Notes under the pieces: model-generated
Databases searched by the model: none
Seen by the model: only the letters and a program-made list of their open reading frames with translations
What the model was told of the DNA's origin: nothing
Part shown: positions 1 to 12,026 of the stretch, one piece after another
How positions within the stretch are numbered: position 1 is the stretch's first letter
How the letters are laid out: each line of letters starts with the position of its first letter
DNA from: Straminergon stramineum
Taxonomy: Eukaryota; Streptophyta; Bryopsida; Hypnales; Calliergonaceae
Direction of reading: 5' to 3'
Length of the DNA: 64,000 nt
Assembly (NCBI GenBank): GCA_963920665.1
Contig: OY987263.1
Span: 35,266,547 to 35,330,546, forward strand
Position numbers and translations under genes: made by a program

Positions 1-574
1 ACTAACTACTTGGAACTTCGAATTTGATCGAATCGCTTGATGCTGCTTCGCCACTACTTGGAACAAGAACTCCAAACTTCAGGCTCAATGCTGCTTTGCC
101 ACTACTTGAAACGACGATTTGCAACGCTTGTTGCAGAGAGAAATGAGTAATAACATAGAAGAGCTCAATCCTGCAGTACCGTCTACAGACAAGGCCACTG
201 TGGAGAAACAGGGGAACTCGGAATCTTATGTAGGGCTTCTGGCTTTGGCTTCGGGCTTCAGGCTTAAGCTTAAGCCAAGTGGGACGGAAGAGACGAGGAA
301 GGTTTCCCTGTGCGGTGCCCTGCAAATGGAGGGCTGGCATCCAGCTAGTTCTGAGTTAACCCGGAGGTGTCCTTTACCTGTCTGTCATGGCATTGGAAAT
401 CACGGGGTTAGTGCATTATTTAGGTTTGTTTACAGCCTTGAAATCGCGTTATGGGAGACAACCCATTCTTGATCACCGCCCCTTGATCACCGCTCCATTC
501 TGGCAGCGTAGGGTAGAGTAATTTCGATTAAGAGGTGATTAACAATGAATAACGTTGGCACACTTCCCGGCGCA
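1..574 (-). other. Left edge: 48 bp tandem repeat in an open minus-strand frame
   Basis: Positions 5-113 hold two full and one partial copy of a 48 bp unit (starts ACTACTTGGAAC near 5, 53 and 101). On the minus strand the frame is open from 340 to the window edge, and the unit codes a 16-residue repeat (VPSSGEAASSDSIKFE type). It may be the end of an exon that continues outside, or chance. Nothing is seen in 341-574. Confidence 0.25.
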
Positions 575-855
575 GTGTGGCACATTATGATTGGCTACAA
601 GACTCTCAATATTGCAACCAACCCTTGTTGGATTTTGCAACCAACCCTTGGCCTAAAATAGGAAGTTCTATATGACCAATATGGGTGGAATAGAATCTTC
701 AGCTGAAAAATTCATAGTAATTTTGTTTTGAGAAATAAAAATCTGAAAAACTATGGAAACCTTATGAACTCTATTTTTGCACATGGGAAAATTTCCCCAT
801 TGTTGAAACCTCCCTTGTAGTATCTGCTTAAGTGGTTAGAAATGGGTTGCCTCCT
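575..855. mobile_element. Family F element, partial, carrying an intact TTAA site
   Basis: Resembles the full family F element at 13046-13422 (inverted) and the copy at 16737-17008: GTGGCACATTA.GATTGGCTAC and CAATATTGCAACC are shared. Its TTAA at 828-831, inside GCTTAAGTGGTTRGAAATGG, is the uninterrupted form of the site filled by the 889 bp element at 17009. Confidence 0.6.
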
Positions 856-1069
856 TTACAATTGGTGTTGGGATTTGCATATGGAGCACATTTTGCACAA
901 GGCCCTTCGATGAGTTGGGTAGGGTGAGCTCATAGGTAGAATGCGCCCCACACGGCACGTTCCCTAGAGTTAAGAATGGTTCACCAATGTTCCTGCAACA
1001 CAATTAGCCCTATTGTTCATTGTGCATTCTAATTTCCCCTTAAAAAGCACTTGGTGGGGACTACTCTTA
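856..1069. other. Spacer, nothing recognised
   Basis: No coding or repeat signal that I can support. Confidence 0.3.
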
Positions 1070-1297
1070 TTAATCCATAAACAATGCAATGGACGTTTTT
1101 TGTCCAATGAATGACAAGGAATTCTCTTGTGTAGGACAGAAGTGCAACTATTCATCCTCGAAATTAGGAGTGGAAAGGGAAGATCTTCTATAGTAGTTTG
1201 ACTACCAATGAATATTTTGATTTTTTAAAAGTAGATGATGTCACCTAGTTTCAAAAGGGATGATTTCCACCATCACCAACCCTGTGTTAAGGGTTAA
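1070..1297 (+). mobile_element. Family C element, 228 bp, TTAA-bounded
   Basis: TTAA at 1070-1073 and 1294-1297. Other copies: 10068-10297 (inverted), 37988-38217, and partial or decayed ones near 12674, 56106 and 59700. Shared block: AGTAGATGATGTCAC, and CACCAACCCTGTG before the right TTAA. The right TTAA is also the left end of the next element. Confidence 0.7.
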
Positions 1298-2232
1298 CCC
1301 TTGAAGGACCAAACTGTGGTTTTTGGCAATATAGTGATTTGGGGCAGTTCACTACAAATGGAATTCTTTATTTTTTTTTCTTATAATTTTTCACACAACA
1401 TGTGGTCCATGAGTAGTTTTAAGGCCCAAAAAATTTATAACCTTTGACTACATGGTTAAAAAGTTATTGTATGATATGTGGTCTCTTTCTCAACTTGGGC
1501 AACCAAGGTAGATTACAAAAAATCACTTTTTTAAGAAACAAAAATTTGAAATGGGTTTTCTAGATTTATATACATGTAGAAAGCTTAGAACAATTCCATT
1601 TTGATTAATGAGATGAATGTTATGAAGAGTTTTAGTTTGCGGGCAGTTATGGATTCTCTCTACACTAAAATAAACTTTGAAGTCTTTTCTTTAACTCAAT
1701 TTTCAATATTTTTGAAAATAAAATAAAATGGTAGGATATGGATTTTTTTATTACAACATTATAACCATTGGGATTGGCATTTTCAAATTCCATTACTAAA
1801 TTCTTAACAATTTAGTATTTTGAATCATTCTCTACTTCTTTCTACTTACTATTTTTTTCCTATATGTTGTACAATTCCAAATGATTTGAAAATTTTCAAG
1901 CATGTAACCAACTGGCCTTGAAGAATGAATCCAAAGAAGCACCACCAATATGGAAATTTTTCATACAAATGTGACCTTGTGAAGTGAATTTATCCTATTT
2001 TTTGTAGGGCCACAAAAAGGATTTCTATCAATTCAAATGCTAATATCTTGCAATCCATATAGTGGAAATTTCTGAAATTTTTCCCACATCTTCTCAAATG
2101 GATTTCCTACAAGAACCAATGGTTACATGTGTCCAAATTTTATTTTATTTTCTAAAATTTGGTATTTGTACTAGAAATGGTAGTTTTGGAGCATTTTTGG
2201 TGAAAATATAGTCAAGGTATTCTAGGGGTTAA
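1294..2232 (+). mobile_element. Family A element (~930 bp, TTAA-bounded), copy 1
   Basis: Begins TTAACCCTTGAAGGACC and ends TCTAGGGGTTAA. Interior markers common to all copies: GGGCAGYTCACTACAA, TTGAATCATTCTCTACTTCT, and TTTTTGGTGAAAAYATAGTC near the right end. No transposase-length ORF. Confidence 0.8.
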
Positions 2233-2449
2233 TAAGTAAAGAAAAATTGTCTCTAAGGCAAGGAGGCTAGAAAAGTGCCAATTTACTAGATAATTTGGAA
2301 ATTATGAGAGTTTGACTCAATGAAATATTTTCAATAAAGTTTCCTTGACATATAAATAGAATTGGCATCTAACCCAAGGCATTTGATATTTTTTTGGATA
2401 TTTGTGGAATTAGTTATAAAGTAGTTGAAATTAGAATCACACATGGTTT
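2233..2449. other. Spacer with fragment of a dispersed repeat
   Basis: 2330-2445 resembles 27960-28075 (GAATTGRCATYTAACCCAAG). No gene. Confidence 0.4.
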
Positions 2450-3400
2450 TTAACCCCTAAAGGTTTTTGATGCTTTTAGGCCCAAAACTACTTCAAAGTA
2501 CTTAAACCCAAAGCAAGGCTAAAATCTTCATCTCTATATATTCATTAACAAATCCAACCCTAGCATCCTTTAGTTAACTTGTTAGAGTACACCCTCCGAA
2601 AATTTCAAAATAAGAAACCTTACCAATTGCAAAATCAAGTTGCTTAAATTTCAAAAAGAAGTTTTTTCAACTCTTCCCAAGTGGTTAGATTTCATCTTTC
2701 AAACTTTTTACACAAAAATGTGTAGATCCTACAACTCATTATTCTCCATAATATGTTGAAGAAATAAATTGGGAATACCTATAAAAAAATTTTAAAAATA
2801 TATATTTCATATTCATGCTTGAAAAAAATAGTAGGAAGAATGAAATAGAGTATGATTTGAAATACTAAATTGTTAAGAATGTCCTTATAAAATTGAATAA
2901 CAACAATCCCAATGGTTATAATGTTGTAATAAATAATCTACACCCAATGATTTTATTTATTTTTCTAAAATATCAAAAATTGAGTACATAAAGGACTTCA
3001 AAGTTTATCTTAGAATAGAGATTCCATAACTACCTACAAATTAAAACTTCCCATAACTTTCATCTCATGAATGAAAATGGAATCAGATTCTAAGCTTTCT
3101 ACATATTTCTAGATCTAGAAAACCAATTTCAAGTTTTTATTTCTTAATAAAATGATTTTTAAAGAATTTTTTTGAGCTACTCGAGCTGCCTATGAAGCAA
3201 TGAAAATTACATACAATAACTTTTTAACCATGTAGTCAAAAGTTATGAAAATTGTCACACCTTAAAGCTACTCTTTGGGCATTTGTTGTTTGAAAAGTTC
3301 AAAGAAAAAAATGAAAATTATGTTCATAGTAAGCTACCCAAAATCACTATAATGCCAAAAAATATTGTTTGGACCTATACAAGTCAAATCCTTAATAACT
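2450..3400 (-). mobile_element. Family A element, inverted and rearranged copy
   Basis: Starts TTAACCCCTAAAGGTTTTTGA, the reverse of the family's right end. 2860-3390 is clearly inverted family A (ACTAAATTGTTAAGAAT to CACTATAATGCCAAAAAA), but 2475-2850 does not match other copies. The far end is decayed. Confidence 0.55.
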
Positions 3401-3968
3401 ACAAAGTAGTCTAAAATTTTAAAACTAAAAATATGTAATATAAAGTGCAACAAATATGAATAATTTAATGATAACTTTCAAACAATAGGTGTAAAATCTG
3501 ATTCATAGATCATATCTATACAATTACATCAACTCATACACAAACGATTATTTTTCAATAAAATTTAAAGCCAAAAATTCAAAAATATGTTCTAAAATTG
3601 AGTGTATATTGAATAATTGTGATTTTCACAAGAATTTTCTTCCATGGTTTAAAATATTAAGTTTCAAGCATGATAATTTTTGAAGATTTTTACTTTATTT
3701 TTTTATTCAAATTGTTCTTGTACGATCATTTTTTGAATTGAAAAAGTTATTCTTTGAGGCTATACTTACTAAATCCCTATGAATTATAGAATATTTGCAA
3801 AGCAAAAATTTTAGAAATAATATCTTACAAATGTTGAAGAATGCAATTGTATAATATAGAAGAATTAACACAAGAATCTTTTTAAAAATTGATGGATGAA
3901 AAAATGCATTTTTATATACTTGGGATGTATTTGCATTCATTTGTTGTTCAAAATTTGAACACCTAGTC
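3401..3968. other. AT-rich spacer, no gene seen
   Basis: A 77-codon minus-strand frame at 3707-3940 is of low complexity and is not supported as a gene. Confidence 0.3.
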
Positions 3969-4547
3969 TTTAACCTTTAAACATCCTGAATCATCTCCAA
4001 AATTGATGATTTGAGAAAAATCATTATAAAGTGCTATTTGGAAGCATAATTTGGAATTGACTTACAAATAAAAGTTGTAGAATTTTAGATTTTAGATTCC
4101 ATCAATACAGTTAGATTCACCAATGCTATCCTTAATCTTTTTTTATAAATTTTGAAAGAGAAATTCCAAAATTCCTTTAAAATTTGATTACAAGTAAAAT
4201 ATTATCATTTTTTAAGTAAAATTTGTTGGAATGGATTTGAAATGAGGTTCTCTTCACATAGTGATTTTTTGAAATTTTTGTGTTCTTTAAATCTATAACC
4301 TCATTTTGGCAAATCTAGGTGTGAACTAAAGTCAATGCAGTTTGACCACTTGACATACTAGGACATTTGTAATTTTAGAAAAATATGTATTCTAGTAACA
4401 TCAAATCCAACCCTTGGATAGGACAACAACTTCATAACATAACTCCACAAATTATAATAACTTTCATCCAAGTAGTTAGGAGAATGAAACTCTAGTTTGA
4501 ATTCATTCATCGTCTAGAAAATGGACGTCGGAGCACTTAGGGATTAA
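3969..4547 (+). mobile_element. Family B element, 579 bp, TTAA-bounded, copy 1
   Basis: Left TTAACCTTTAAACATCC, right CACTTAGGGATTAA. Co-linear along its whole length with 51343-51920 (578 bp): ATAAAGTGCTATTTGGAAGC and GGTTCTCTTCACATRGTGAT in both. Confidence 0.75.
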
Positions 4548-7500
4548 GGAATTATAGCATCATCCCCCTTTGTACGCTCAATGTTGGTACAACATCAATG
4601 CAATTGGTACATTAAAGAAAGCATTGTGGGTGATTGCAAGAAACACTTGTCCTATTTCTTGTCTTCTTAGCATCCAACAAGTGTTTTTTTGCTCATACCT
4701 TTTGCATCGTCTATCTGTTTGGCATGAAATTTGGAATGAAGGTATGTGTGGTAGTTTCAGATATTAAATAAAGTTTTTCATTTTTTTCAAAATTATTTTA
4801 CTATTTTTAAACACCCCTCGATTGAATGCCTGTCTTGGCCATTTTGGGAGGTTTTAGTACTATTTTTGATCCAAAAATGTGAACTTGAAGCTCAAATTTG
4901 ATATAGAAACTTTTCCTAAATTCACACAAGTCCACAAAGATATTTTTTTAAATAGTAAAATGTTCACCTTCCACATTTGCTCAAAGTGCACTACTTTTGC
5001 GCAAGTGCAAAGAACACAATTTTTTTTCCCAAACTTAAGATGAAAATGGTTGCAAAGGAGCATCTTCAAGTTAGGAATAACCACTTTTTTCTTTTCTTTT
5101 GAATTATTGAAATTTTTACTATTTTCTAAAAATCAAACATCAAATTATCCATTTTCTTGGTAATTTTCATTGTGATTTTTTGGTTCATAACTTTTAGAGA
5201 TAAATTTTTCTAGGTCTGAATTCTTAGAGACATTCTATTCTAAATCTTGTATAAATTATCCATATTTTATTTCATTTAAAAATAAATAAATTTCAACATG
5301 TCATAGTAGTACAATACTAAGGCCATTTTGAGCCAAAAACAAGGCAAGTGTTTCTTGCAACAACACCTATGTACCTCTATTTTAAATAAAAAATTTAGAG
5401 CATGGTTGCTTTATGGACCTCCTACCTTATCATCTTGAGTTTCTATCAATGGTTGCATCCAACTAGATTGCTTAATTTTATTACTACAAGCTCAAAATTA
5501 GTGAAGCAAATGGTACATTTTAAAAACATTATGCACCTCTATGTTAGAAAATGCTTTTAGAGTTTAGTTGCATTTTCATCTTGAACTAGTGTGTCTTATG
5601 ATGTTGCCACAACCACAATAAAAGTAAAAGGGAATTTCTATTTTTTTAATTCATAAAAATTTGAACTTCAATAACTTTCACACCATAAATCTAGATACCT
5701 TAAAATAAAGTCCATGCACCCCTCCTTGCGTAGAGCTTTTCAACGGCACCAAGAATGTGACTATGGAACACACAATCCAAGAAATCTTACCATAAGAAAC
5801 AAAACAAACAAACAACTTCATTTCATGCAATGACAACACAAGCTTTTGATCCAATTACATTGTTTTATTCTATGATTAGTGCAAACCCAAAATTAGTGAA
5901 CCAATTGGTACATTGAAGAAAGCATTATCTACTTACATAATAGGGAGTGTTTTTAGAGCCTAGTTGCATCCTACCTTATCATCTTCAATCATTTATAGTG
6001 TTTGCACCCAAGCTTTCAAACCAATTACATTATTTTCTTTTATTACTATATACCCAAATTTTGTGAAGCAATTGGTACATTGAAGAAAACATTATCTATC
6101 TATGTGTTGGAGAACTCTTTTTGAAAGTAGTCACATCTTACCTTGTCATCTTGAGTCATCAATAGTGGCTACACCTGAGCTTTTGACTCGCCTTTCGACC
6201 CAACTACATTGATTTGTCTTGCAAGTACATGACAAAAATTAGTGAACCAATTGGTACATTGAAGAAAAATCATATACCTATATGCTAGAGAACTCTTTTT
6301 TGAGGGTAGTCACATCTTACCTTGTCATCTTGAGTCATCAACAGTGGCTACACCTAAGCTTTTGATCCAACTACATTGATTTGTCTTGTTAGTATAGGCC
6401 AAAAATTAGTGAACCAATTGGTACATTGAAGAAAAAATCATCTACCACTATATGTTGGAGAACTGTTTTTGAGAGAAGTCACATTTTACCTTGTCATCTT
6501 GAGTCATCAATAGTAGCTACACCTAAGCTTTTGACTTAGTTTTTGACCCAATGACATTGATGTATCATGTGAATATTGGCCAAAATTAGTGGACCAATTG
6601 GTACATTGAAGAAAAAATCATCTACCTATATGCTGGATAATTCTTTTTGAGAGTAGTCACATTCTACCTTGTCATCTTAAGCCATGGACAGTGGCTATAC
6701 TTGAGCTTTTGACTAAGTTTTTGACCTAAAGACATTGATTCATCTTGTTAGTATAGGCCAAAAGTTAGTGGATCAATTAGTACATAGAATTTTTTTTTAT
6801 CTACCTATATACTAGGGATGCTTTTTTAGCCTAGTCACATTTTACCTTACTATCTTGAGTCATTGATCATGGCTACACCCAAGATTTTGACCCAAGTATT
6901 TTTCTATATCATATTAGTACAAGCCTATAATTAGTGAAGCAATTGGTACGTTGAAGAAGAAATTGTATACATGTATAATATTAGAGAATGCTTTTAGAAT
7001 CTACTCGGATCCTACCTTATTTTCTTGAGTCAATGATAGTAGCCTCACCCCCAAGCTTTCGACCCAAGTACATTGCTATACATCATGTTAATGCATGCAT
7101 CTAAAGTAGCGTCATACTAACATGTTCATTTAGTAGAAAAGAGTACAATACAATGATATCTCAACCATCATGTACTCATTCAAAATAATGTGGTTTTGAT
7201 AACTTAGTGTCACATGCTCTAAACAATAGGATAAACCTATGTAATGGATACACTAATCTAGGTGAGAAAGGGCCAAAAGTTTTTGAATTGTTAACATTAT
7301 TATAGTTGATTTTTAGAAATACTATAGTGTACATTAGTTTAAATGTGGATGTCTAGACTAATAGGGTCCATAATTATTGATTTGAGAAACCTGGTATTGT
7401 TTTCATCAATTGAAATTGATTATACATGCTAACATTTAGTTGTTGTCATTATGGTTGTTGTTTTTGAAATCCCTCCAAAACAAACTGGAAGTAATCACTG

Positions 7501-7640
7501 AAAGATTTAAATTCACCACCCTAATTACCATATATCGAAGTACACTTCCTAACTTCTCATTAATAATATGACAAAGAAAAAGTTGTAGGTATGTTAATAT
7601 AATTTTAAAAATTGTTGTAATATTGAAGTGTAAAAGAGCG
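4548..7640 (+). repeat. Family D: large repeat with internal tandem array, copy 1
   Basis: 4590-5340 matches 35860-36294 in reverse. 5440-7110 is a tandem array of about eight units of 165-180 bp (markers CCAATTGGTACATTGAAGAA and CTTGTCATCTTGAGTCATC). 7110-7460 matches 19360-19426 plus 20358-20640 in reverse. A fragment of the foldback family lies inside at about 5590-5830. Function unknown; no protein-coding frame. Confidence 0.7.
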
Positions 7641-8166
7641 TTCACAATAATTTTTTGAGTTCTATCAACTATTTTCTTTTAATACCCATATTGAACTATT
7701 TTTCAAGTACCAAGTCCATTTTTTTTCTCTAATTTTTGTTTTACATAGATTTTTTTTAGTTTTTTTCACCATTTATTTTTTCCAATGTTTTCAAATTGTT
7801 GTAGTTTTTTTCCCCAATTCCATTGGCTAACAATGAACTAACCAGTGGTTCTCCCCAAACATTGGTGTAAAGAACCACCCAACCTTGAGCCACTTATATC
7901 AAAATGGGATGTTGGGCATTTTGATTCTCAAAGTCAATGGTGAATCGGTGAAGGCTTAGAGCATCTCCACTGGGGCCACGGCCTAGCAAGGAGTTTAGGG
8001 TGGCCGGCTTTCTCAGTTTGCCTTCCCACTAACTGGAGACTTTGCATTCATCTTCAATGCCGGGCTTTGCAAATTTTCAGCCCCACACTTCAACCTACCA
8101 TACCCTACAGTTGCGACATTTGTCTCAGGCTTGATGTCAGGATTAGGTTTTGGGTCTTGTTATTGA
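7641..8166. other. Spacer, no gene seen
   Basis: AT-rich to 7850, then mixed composition. No ORF or known repeat stands out. Confidence 0.3.
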
Positions 8167-8299
8167 CTAAAGGTATGTTTGCACTTGGTGTTAGGGCTCA
8201 TGTTTGCAATGTGAATCTAGTCCAAAAGTAAGTCTACATTCATCCCTAAGATCCTCAATAACACCACGCTTTAACACCAAGTGTGAACATACCTTTATG
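8167..8299. mobile_element. Family K MITE, ~130 bp with long inverted ends
   Basis: AAAGGTATGTTTGCACTTGG at left and its inverse CCAAGTGTGAACATACCTTT at right. It is the uninterrupted relative of 10759-11091; the TA at 8218-8219 is the empty form of the site filled there. Confidence 0.75.
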
Positions 8300-8304
8300 A
8301 AAAG

Positions 8305-8845
8305 GCAAGATGCGGAATTCTCCATTCAAAGTGGGACCAATGAGGGGAATTTTGTGTTCTCTGGGGTAAATGTAAAAAATGTCCCATATTTTGTACCATG
8401 TAAATCTTATGTTATTTACCTCTCCTACCTATTTGATGTCTTTCATTGCAAATATGCAAATATGAATTCAAAATTGGCAAATTTTATCATGTGTGACAAA
8501 TAAAAAATTCATGTGTTTTCTCCTGGGGTAAATTCACCTTGTTGGTCCCATTTTGAGGTTGAGGTGAATGGACCCCCTCGCTCGGCCCCTCCAAGTCATT
8601 CCAAGGGTGCAAATAAAAATAAAAGCCCACTATTTTGTATTTGATTAATTTACCTCGTACACCTCTCCTAGCTAAATTGGGGCCTTTGATTGCAAATATG
8701 AATTCAAAATTGGCAAATCTTATCATGCGTGTGTGGAAAATAAAAAAATTTAGTGTTTTTCCTCGGGGATGAGCAAGGGGGGGCGGTTCACCTTGGTCCA
8801 CTTTGAATGGAGGATTTAGCGTCCTCCAAGGAAAAGAGCTCCTAG
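8305..8845. mobile_element. Two intermixed MULE-like MITEs, diverged
   Basis: The outer ends TCTCCATTCAAAGTGGGACC and CACTTTGAATGGAGGATTTA are inverted and related to the elements at 55040 and 57273. An inner pair (GGACCCCCTCGCTCGG near 8570; CAAGGGGGGGCGGTTCACC near 8775) is related to 16269-16500. Exact borders not resolved. Confidence 0.5.
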
Positions 8846-8889
8846 TTTTCAACCCCTAACTACTATGTGGGGGAGCTTCTAGTCTATCT

Positions 8890-9141
8890 CACTCAAGGAG
8901 ACAACCCATTTCCAACCACTTAAGTGGTTACACCTATCTGTAGGGCAAGTTTCTTGTGTGTTTTGAGGGGGGGAGGGGATTTTCCAATGCTTAGAAATAG
9001 AGTTGGGAAGATTTTGAGTAGAAGATTCCATTCTTCCCACTCTAGTCATGTAGACCTTCGTATTTCCCAGAAAGGTTGGTTGCAAAATCTACCAAAGATC
9101 GAGTGTTGTAAAACAATCACAATGTGCCACAAGTACATAGG
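8890..9141 (-). mobile_element. Family F element, partial, next to family A
   Basis: CAACCCATTTCCAACCACTT and AAAGGTTGGTTGCAA match the inverted family F. Intact TTAA at 8920-8923. It runs directly into the element at 9142. Confidence 0.5.
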
Positions 9142-10071
9142 GAACCCGAAAAGGACCAAACTGCATTTTTTGGCAACATAGTGATTTTAGGCAGCTCACT
9201 ACAAATGGAGTTTTTGTTGTTTTTTCTTTGAAATTTTCACACAATATGTACCCGAGGAATAGCTTTAAGGCTCAACAATTTTCATAACTTTTGACTACTT
9301 GGTTAGAAAGTTATGGCATGATATGTAATTTTCATTGATCTTTGGGTAGCTCAAAAAATTCTTTAAAAAATATTCTTTTAAGAAATAAAAATCTGAAATT
9401 GGTTTTCTAGATTTATATATATAGGGAATGCTTTGAATCATTCCATTTTGATTAATGAGATGAAATTTATGAGGAGTATTAGTTTGCAGGCAATTTCAGA
9501 TTTCTACTCTAAAATAAACTTTGAAGTCCTTTATTTAACCCAATTTTCAATATTTTTGAAAAAAAACAAAATCATAGGATGTAGATTGTTTATTATAACA
9601 TTACAACCATTGAGATTGGCAATTTTCAATTCCATAACAAAATCCTTAACAATTTAGTATTTTGAATAATTCTCTACTTCTTTCTTACTAGTTTTTTTTC
9701 CTACATGTTGTACAATTCCAAATGATCTGAATTTTTTCAAGCATGTAGGCAACTTGCTTAGAAGAATGAATGCAAAGAGTAATCACCATTTTGGAATTTC
9801 TTGCGTACAAATGCGGCCTTGTGAAGTACAATTGCTTGTTTCTTCACAAGGCCAAAAAAAGGATTTTTGTCCATTGAAACGCTAATATCTTACAATCTAC
9901 ATGGTGGAAATTTCTGAATTTTTTCCACCTCTTCTAAAATCAGTGTACTACAAGATCTTATGGTTACATGTGTTCATAAATGTTTTTTTCCTAAATTTTG
10001 ATGCTTGTAATAGAAATGATAGTTTAAGAGCATTTTTGGAGAAAACATAGTCTAAAACATTTAGGGGTTAA
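9142..10071 (+). mobile_element. Family A element, copy 3
   Basis: Left end decayed (GGAACCCGAAAAGGACC); right end ATTTAGGGGTTAA intact. Interior co-linear with the other copies. The right TTAA is shared with the family C element that follows. Confidence 0.75.
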
Positions 10072-10297
10072 CCCTTGAACATTGGGCTGGTGACCCTGGA
10101 AATCAGGCATTTTGGAACCGTGTGACATCATCTACTTTAAAAAAACCAAAAATACTTAATAGGAGTCAAACTACTATAGAAGATCTTCCCTTTCCACCCC
10201 TAATTCCGAGGATGAATAGTTGCAATTATGTCCTAGATAGGAGAATTCCTTGTCATTCATCGGACGAAAAACGTCTACCTCGATGTTTAGGAGTTAA
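10068..10297 (-). mobile_element. Family C element, 230 bp, inverted, sharing a TTAA with family A
   Basis: TTAACCCTTGAACATTGGGC at left, GATGTTTAGGAGTTAA at right. Carries GTGACATCATCTACTTT, the inverse of the marker in the 1070 and 37988 copies. Confidence 0.7.
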
Positions 10298-10758
10298 TCA
10301 CTATCATCTCCTCCCGCTCGGAAAGAGATCACTCTATATTGCCAAAAGGAGGTGGTGATCAGGAATGGGTTGCCTCTCTTACTTCGACGTCTCCCTGTAA
10401 TTTAGGAACTCTCATTGCATTGGACTTCACAATTCTGCGTTGGAAACTCATGATTTCTTGCAGTTGTAGTTGCAGGTGGGGGCTTCAAGCTCGGAGGGAC
10501 AAACCAAGTGCTGCATACCCAGCCGATTGTGCAGTCTACTGGTGGAGATGCTCTTACAGGGGATGAAGAATATTATCAACAGTTGTGTCCATTTTTGTAC
10601 ACAAACCAGAACTTTTAAGTCACATATAAGACTGTCCGTTTTGATTATGCCATAATAAAATGAATTGTATCAAAATTCAATTCTTTTATCCAAAAACCAA
10701 ATTGTTAATAAGTTATCGTTGAAATTCAACCCCAAAACAAACCACCCAAGTAACCATC
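10298..10758. other. Spacer of mixed composition, no gene seen
   Basis: Overlapping short ORFs in 10339-10655 lack recognisable domains. Confidence 0.3.
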
Positions 10759-11091
10759 TAAAAGTATGTTTACACTTGGTGTTAAAGAGTGTTGTTACTG
10801 AAGGTCTTAGGAATGAATTTAGACCTATTTCTATACTAAGGTAAGAGCACCCAATGGCATCCCTGTACCCAATGGCATCCCTTTCTATGTCAGAAATTCA
10901 TTCTAGAACTTAAATGTAGCTGGACTATAGACCTCTTATCATTTTAGGTCCAAAAAAAAAGCTATGTACTATCTACTTACATTTATAACCTCAAAAGATT
11001 ATGCTTTGTAGAAACTAATGCCATTGGGTGCTCTTACCTTAGATTCACAATGCAAACATCACTCCTAACATTAAGTGCGAACATACTTTAA
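10759..11091. mobile_element. Family K MITE split by a nested element
   Basis: Inverted ends AAAGTATGTTTACACTTGG and AAGTGCGAACATACTTT as at 8167-8299, but interrupted at a TA by the element 10839-11039. Confidence 0.75.
10839..11039. mobile_element. AGGTA-type MITE, 201 bp, nested, with TA target duplication
   Basis: AGGTAAGAGCACCCAATGGC at left and its inverse GCCATTGGGTGCTCTTACCT at right. TA at 10837-10838 and 11040-11041. The paralogue at 8167-8299 has one TA at 8218-8219 at the same place. Confidence 0.85.
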
Positions 11092-11092
11092 C

Positions 11093-11342
11093 TTAACCCT
11101 TGAGAGCCCCAACGCCCCAAATATGGCCTCTCCAAAAATGAAAGGTTGCCATGTTTGACTATTATAATCTTTTCAATGGTACGGTGAAATCATTTGTCCT
11201 TTCCCGCACAACTCCGAGCATGTCTCCACTACCAATCAGTATGGTCAATTTATGTGGATCTTGTTTTGGGTGACAATTTGATAATAATGAGTTGAAAAGG
11301 GTCTGAATTTTGGTAAACATGCTCTGGGCACTCAGGGGTTAA
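11093..11342. mobile_element. TTAA-bounded element, 250 bp
   Basis: TTAACCCTTGAGAGCCC at left; GGGCACTCAGGGGTTAA at right is its imperfect inverse. Single copy in the window. Confidence 0.65.
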
Positions 11343-11947
11343 ACATCACATATGTAATAACGTATACCAGGGTTATATTACTCTGCGAGGGCGGATGGAC
11401 AGACCAACGGAGCTCTTTTTAATTTGTCAGATATTTTGGGGTCATCTGTGAATCCATTGGGGAAAAAGTCCGCCACTGTAGCTGATTCATCAAGGATGCA
11501 TGGCTCCTGCCTTGCCTTGCCTTGCCACTTTGCCACTTTGGCAGCGTTGGCGAGACTTGTGACGTTTTTGTTGTTTCTTGTCAAGTGGCCCCCAGTCTCC
11601 TTTCAAATGCAGTGTCATCAGTACTATTAAGTTAAGCTTCCCCCACTTGCCCTCCCTCCATGATAATTGAACGAACGAGGGAGTGGTCTTCACAATGGAG
11701 AGGATCGATGGGGACTTGTGTCCCATTCTGTCCTCGGCCGCCCACGGTGGATCCAAGTCATTGCTCTCCTTTTTGACTCAAAGGTTGGTGATCAGTTAAT
11801 CACTTTGGAATTAAGTTATTTTCCAGCCAAAAAAATTTGGATGCACAATAATTGAGGAGTGGGTATCAATTGGGTATTTTTTTTGTTTGGGGGGGTGTCC
11901 TTTTTGAGGTGGGGGATAGTGATGGAATTCACTTCACTCACCCCCAC
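11343..11947. other. Spacer, no gene seen
   Basis: Contains a CCTTG pentamer microsatellite near 11510-11525 and overlapping short ORFs on both strands. None is supported. Confidence 0.3.
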
Positions 11948-12026
11948 TTAACCCCTAAAGAACCAGGGATGCAAAATACAGTGTTGCAGAAGCCACCTGG
12001 TGGCCTTATGGTCCTTTAGGGGTTAA
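11948..12026. mobile_element. Minimal TTAA-bounded element, 79 bp
   Basis: TTAACCCCTAAAGAACC at left, GGTCCTTTAGGGGTTAA at right: 16 of 17 terminal bases are inverse. A decayed relative lies near 54877-54930 (CCCCCTAAAGGACCACAAGG). Confidence 0.75.

Noticed and set aside
5440..7110. CRISPR-like array
   Set aside because: Units are 165-180 bp, diverged and lack short identical repeats with unique spacers; it is a eukaryotic tandem repeat.
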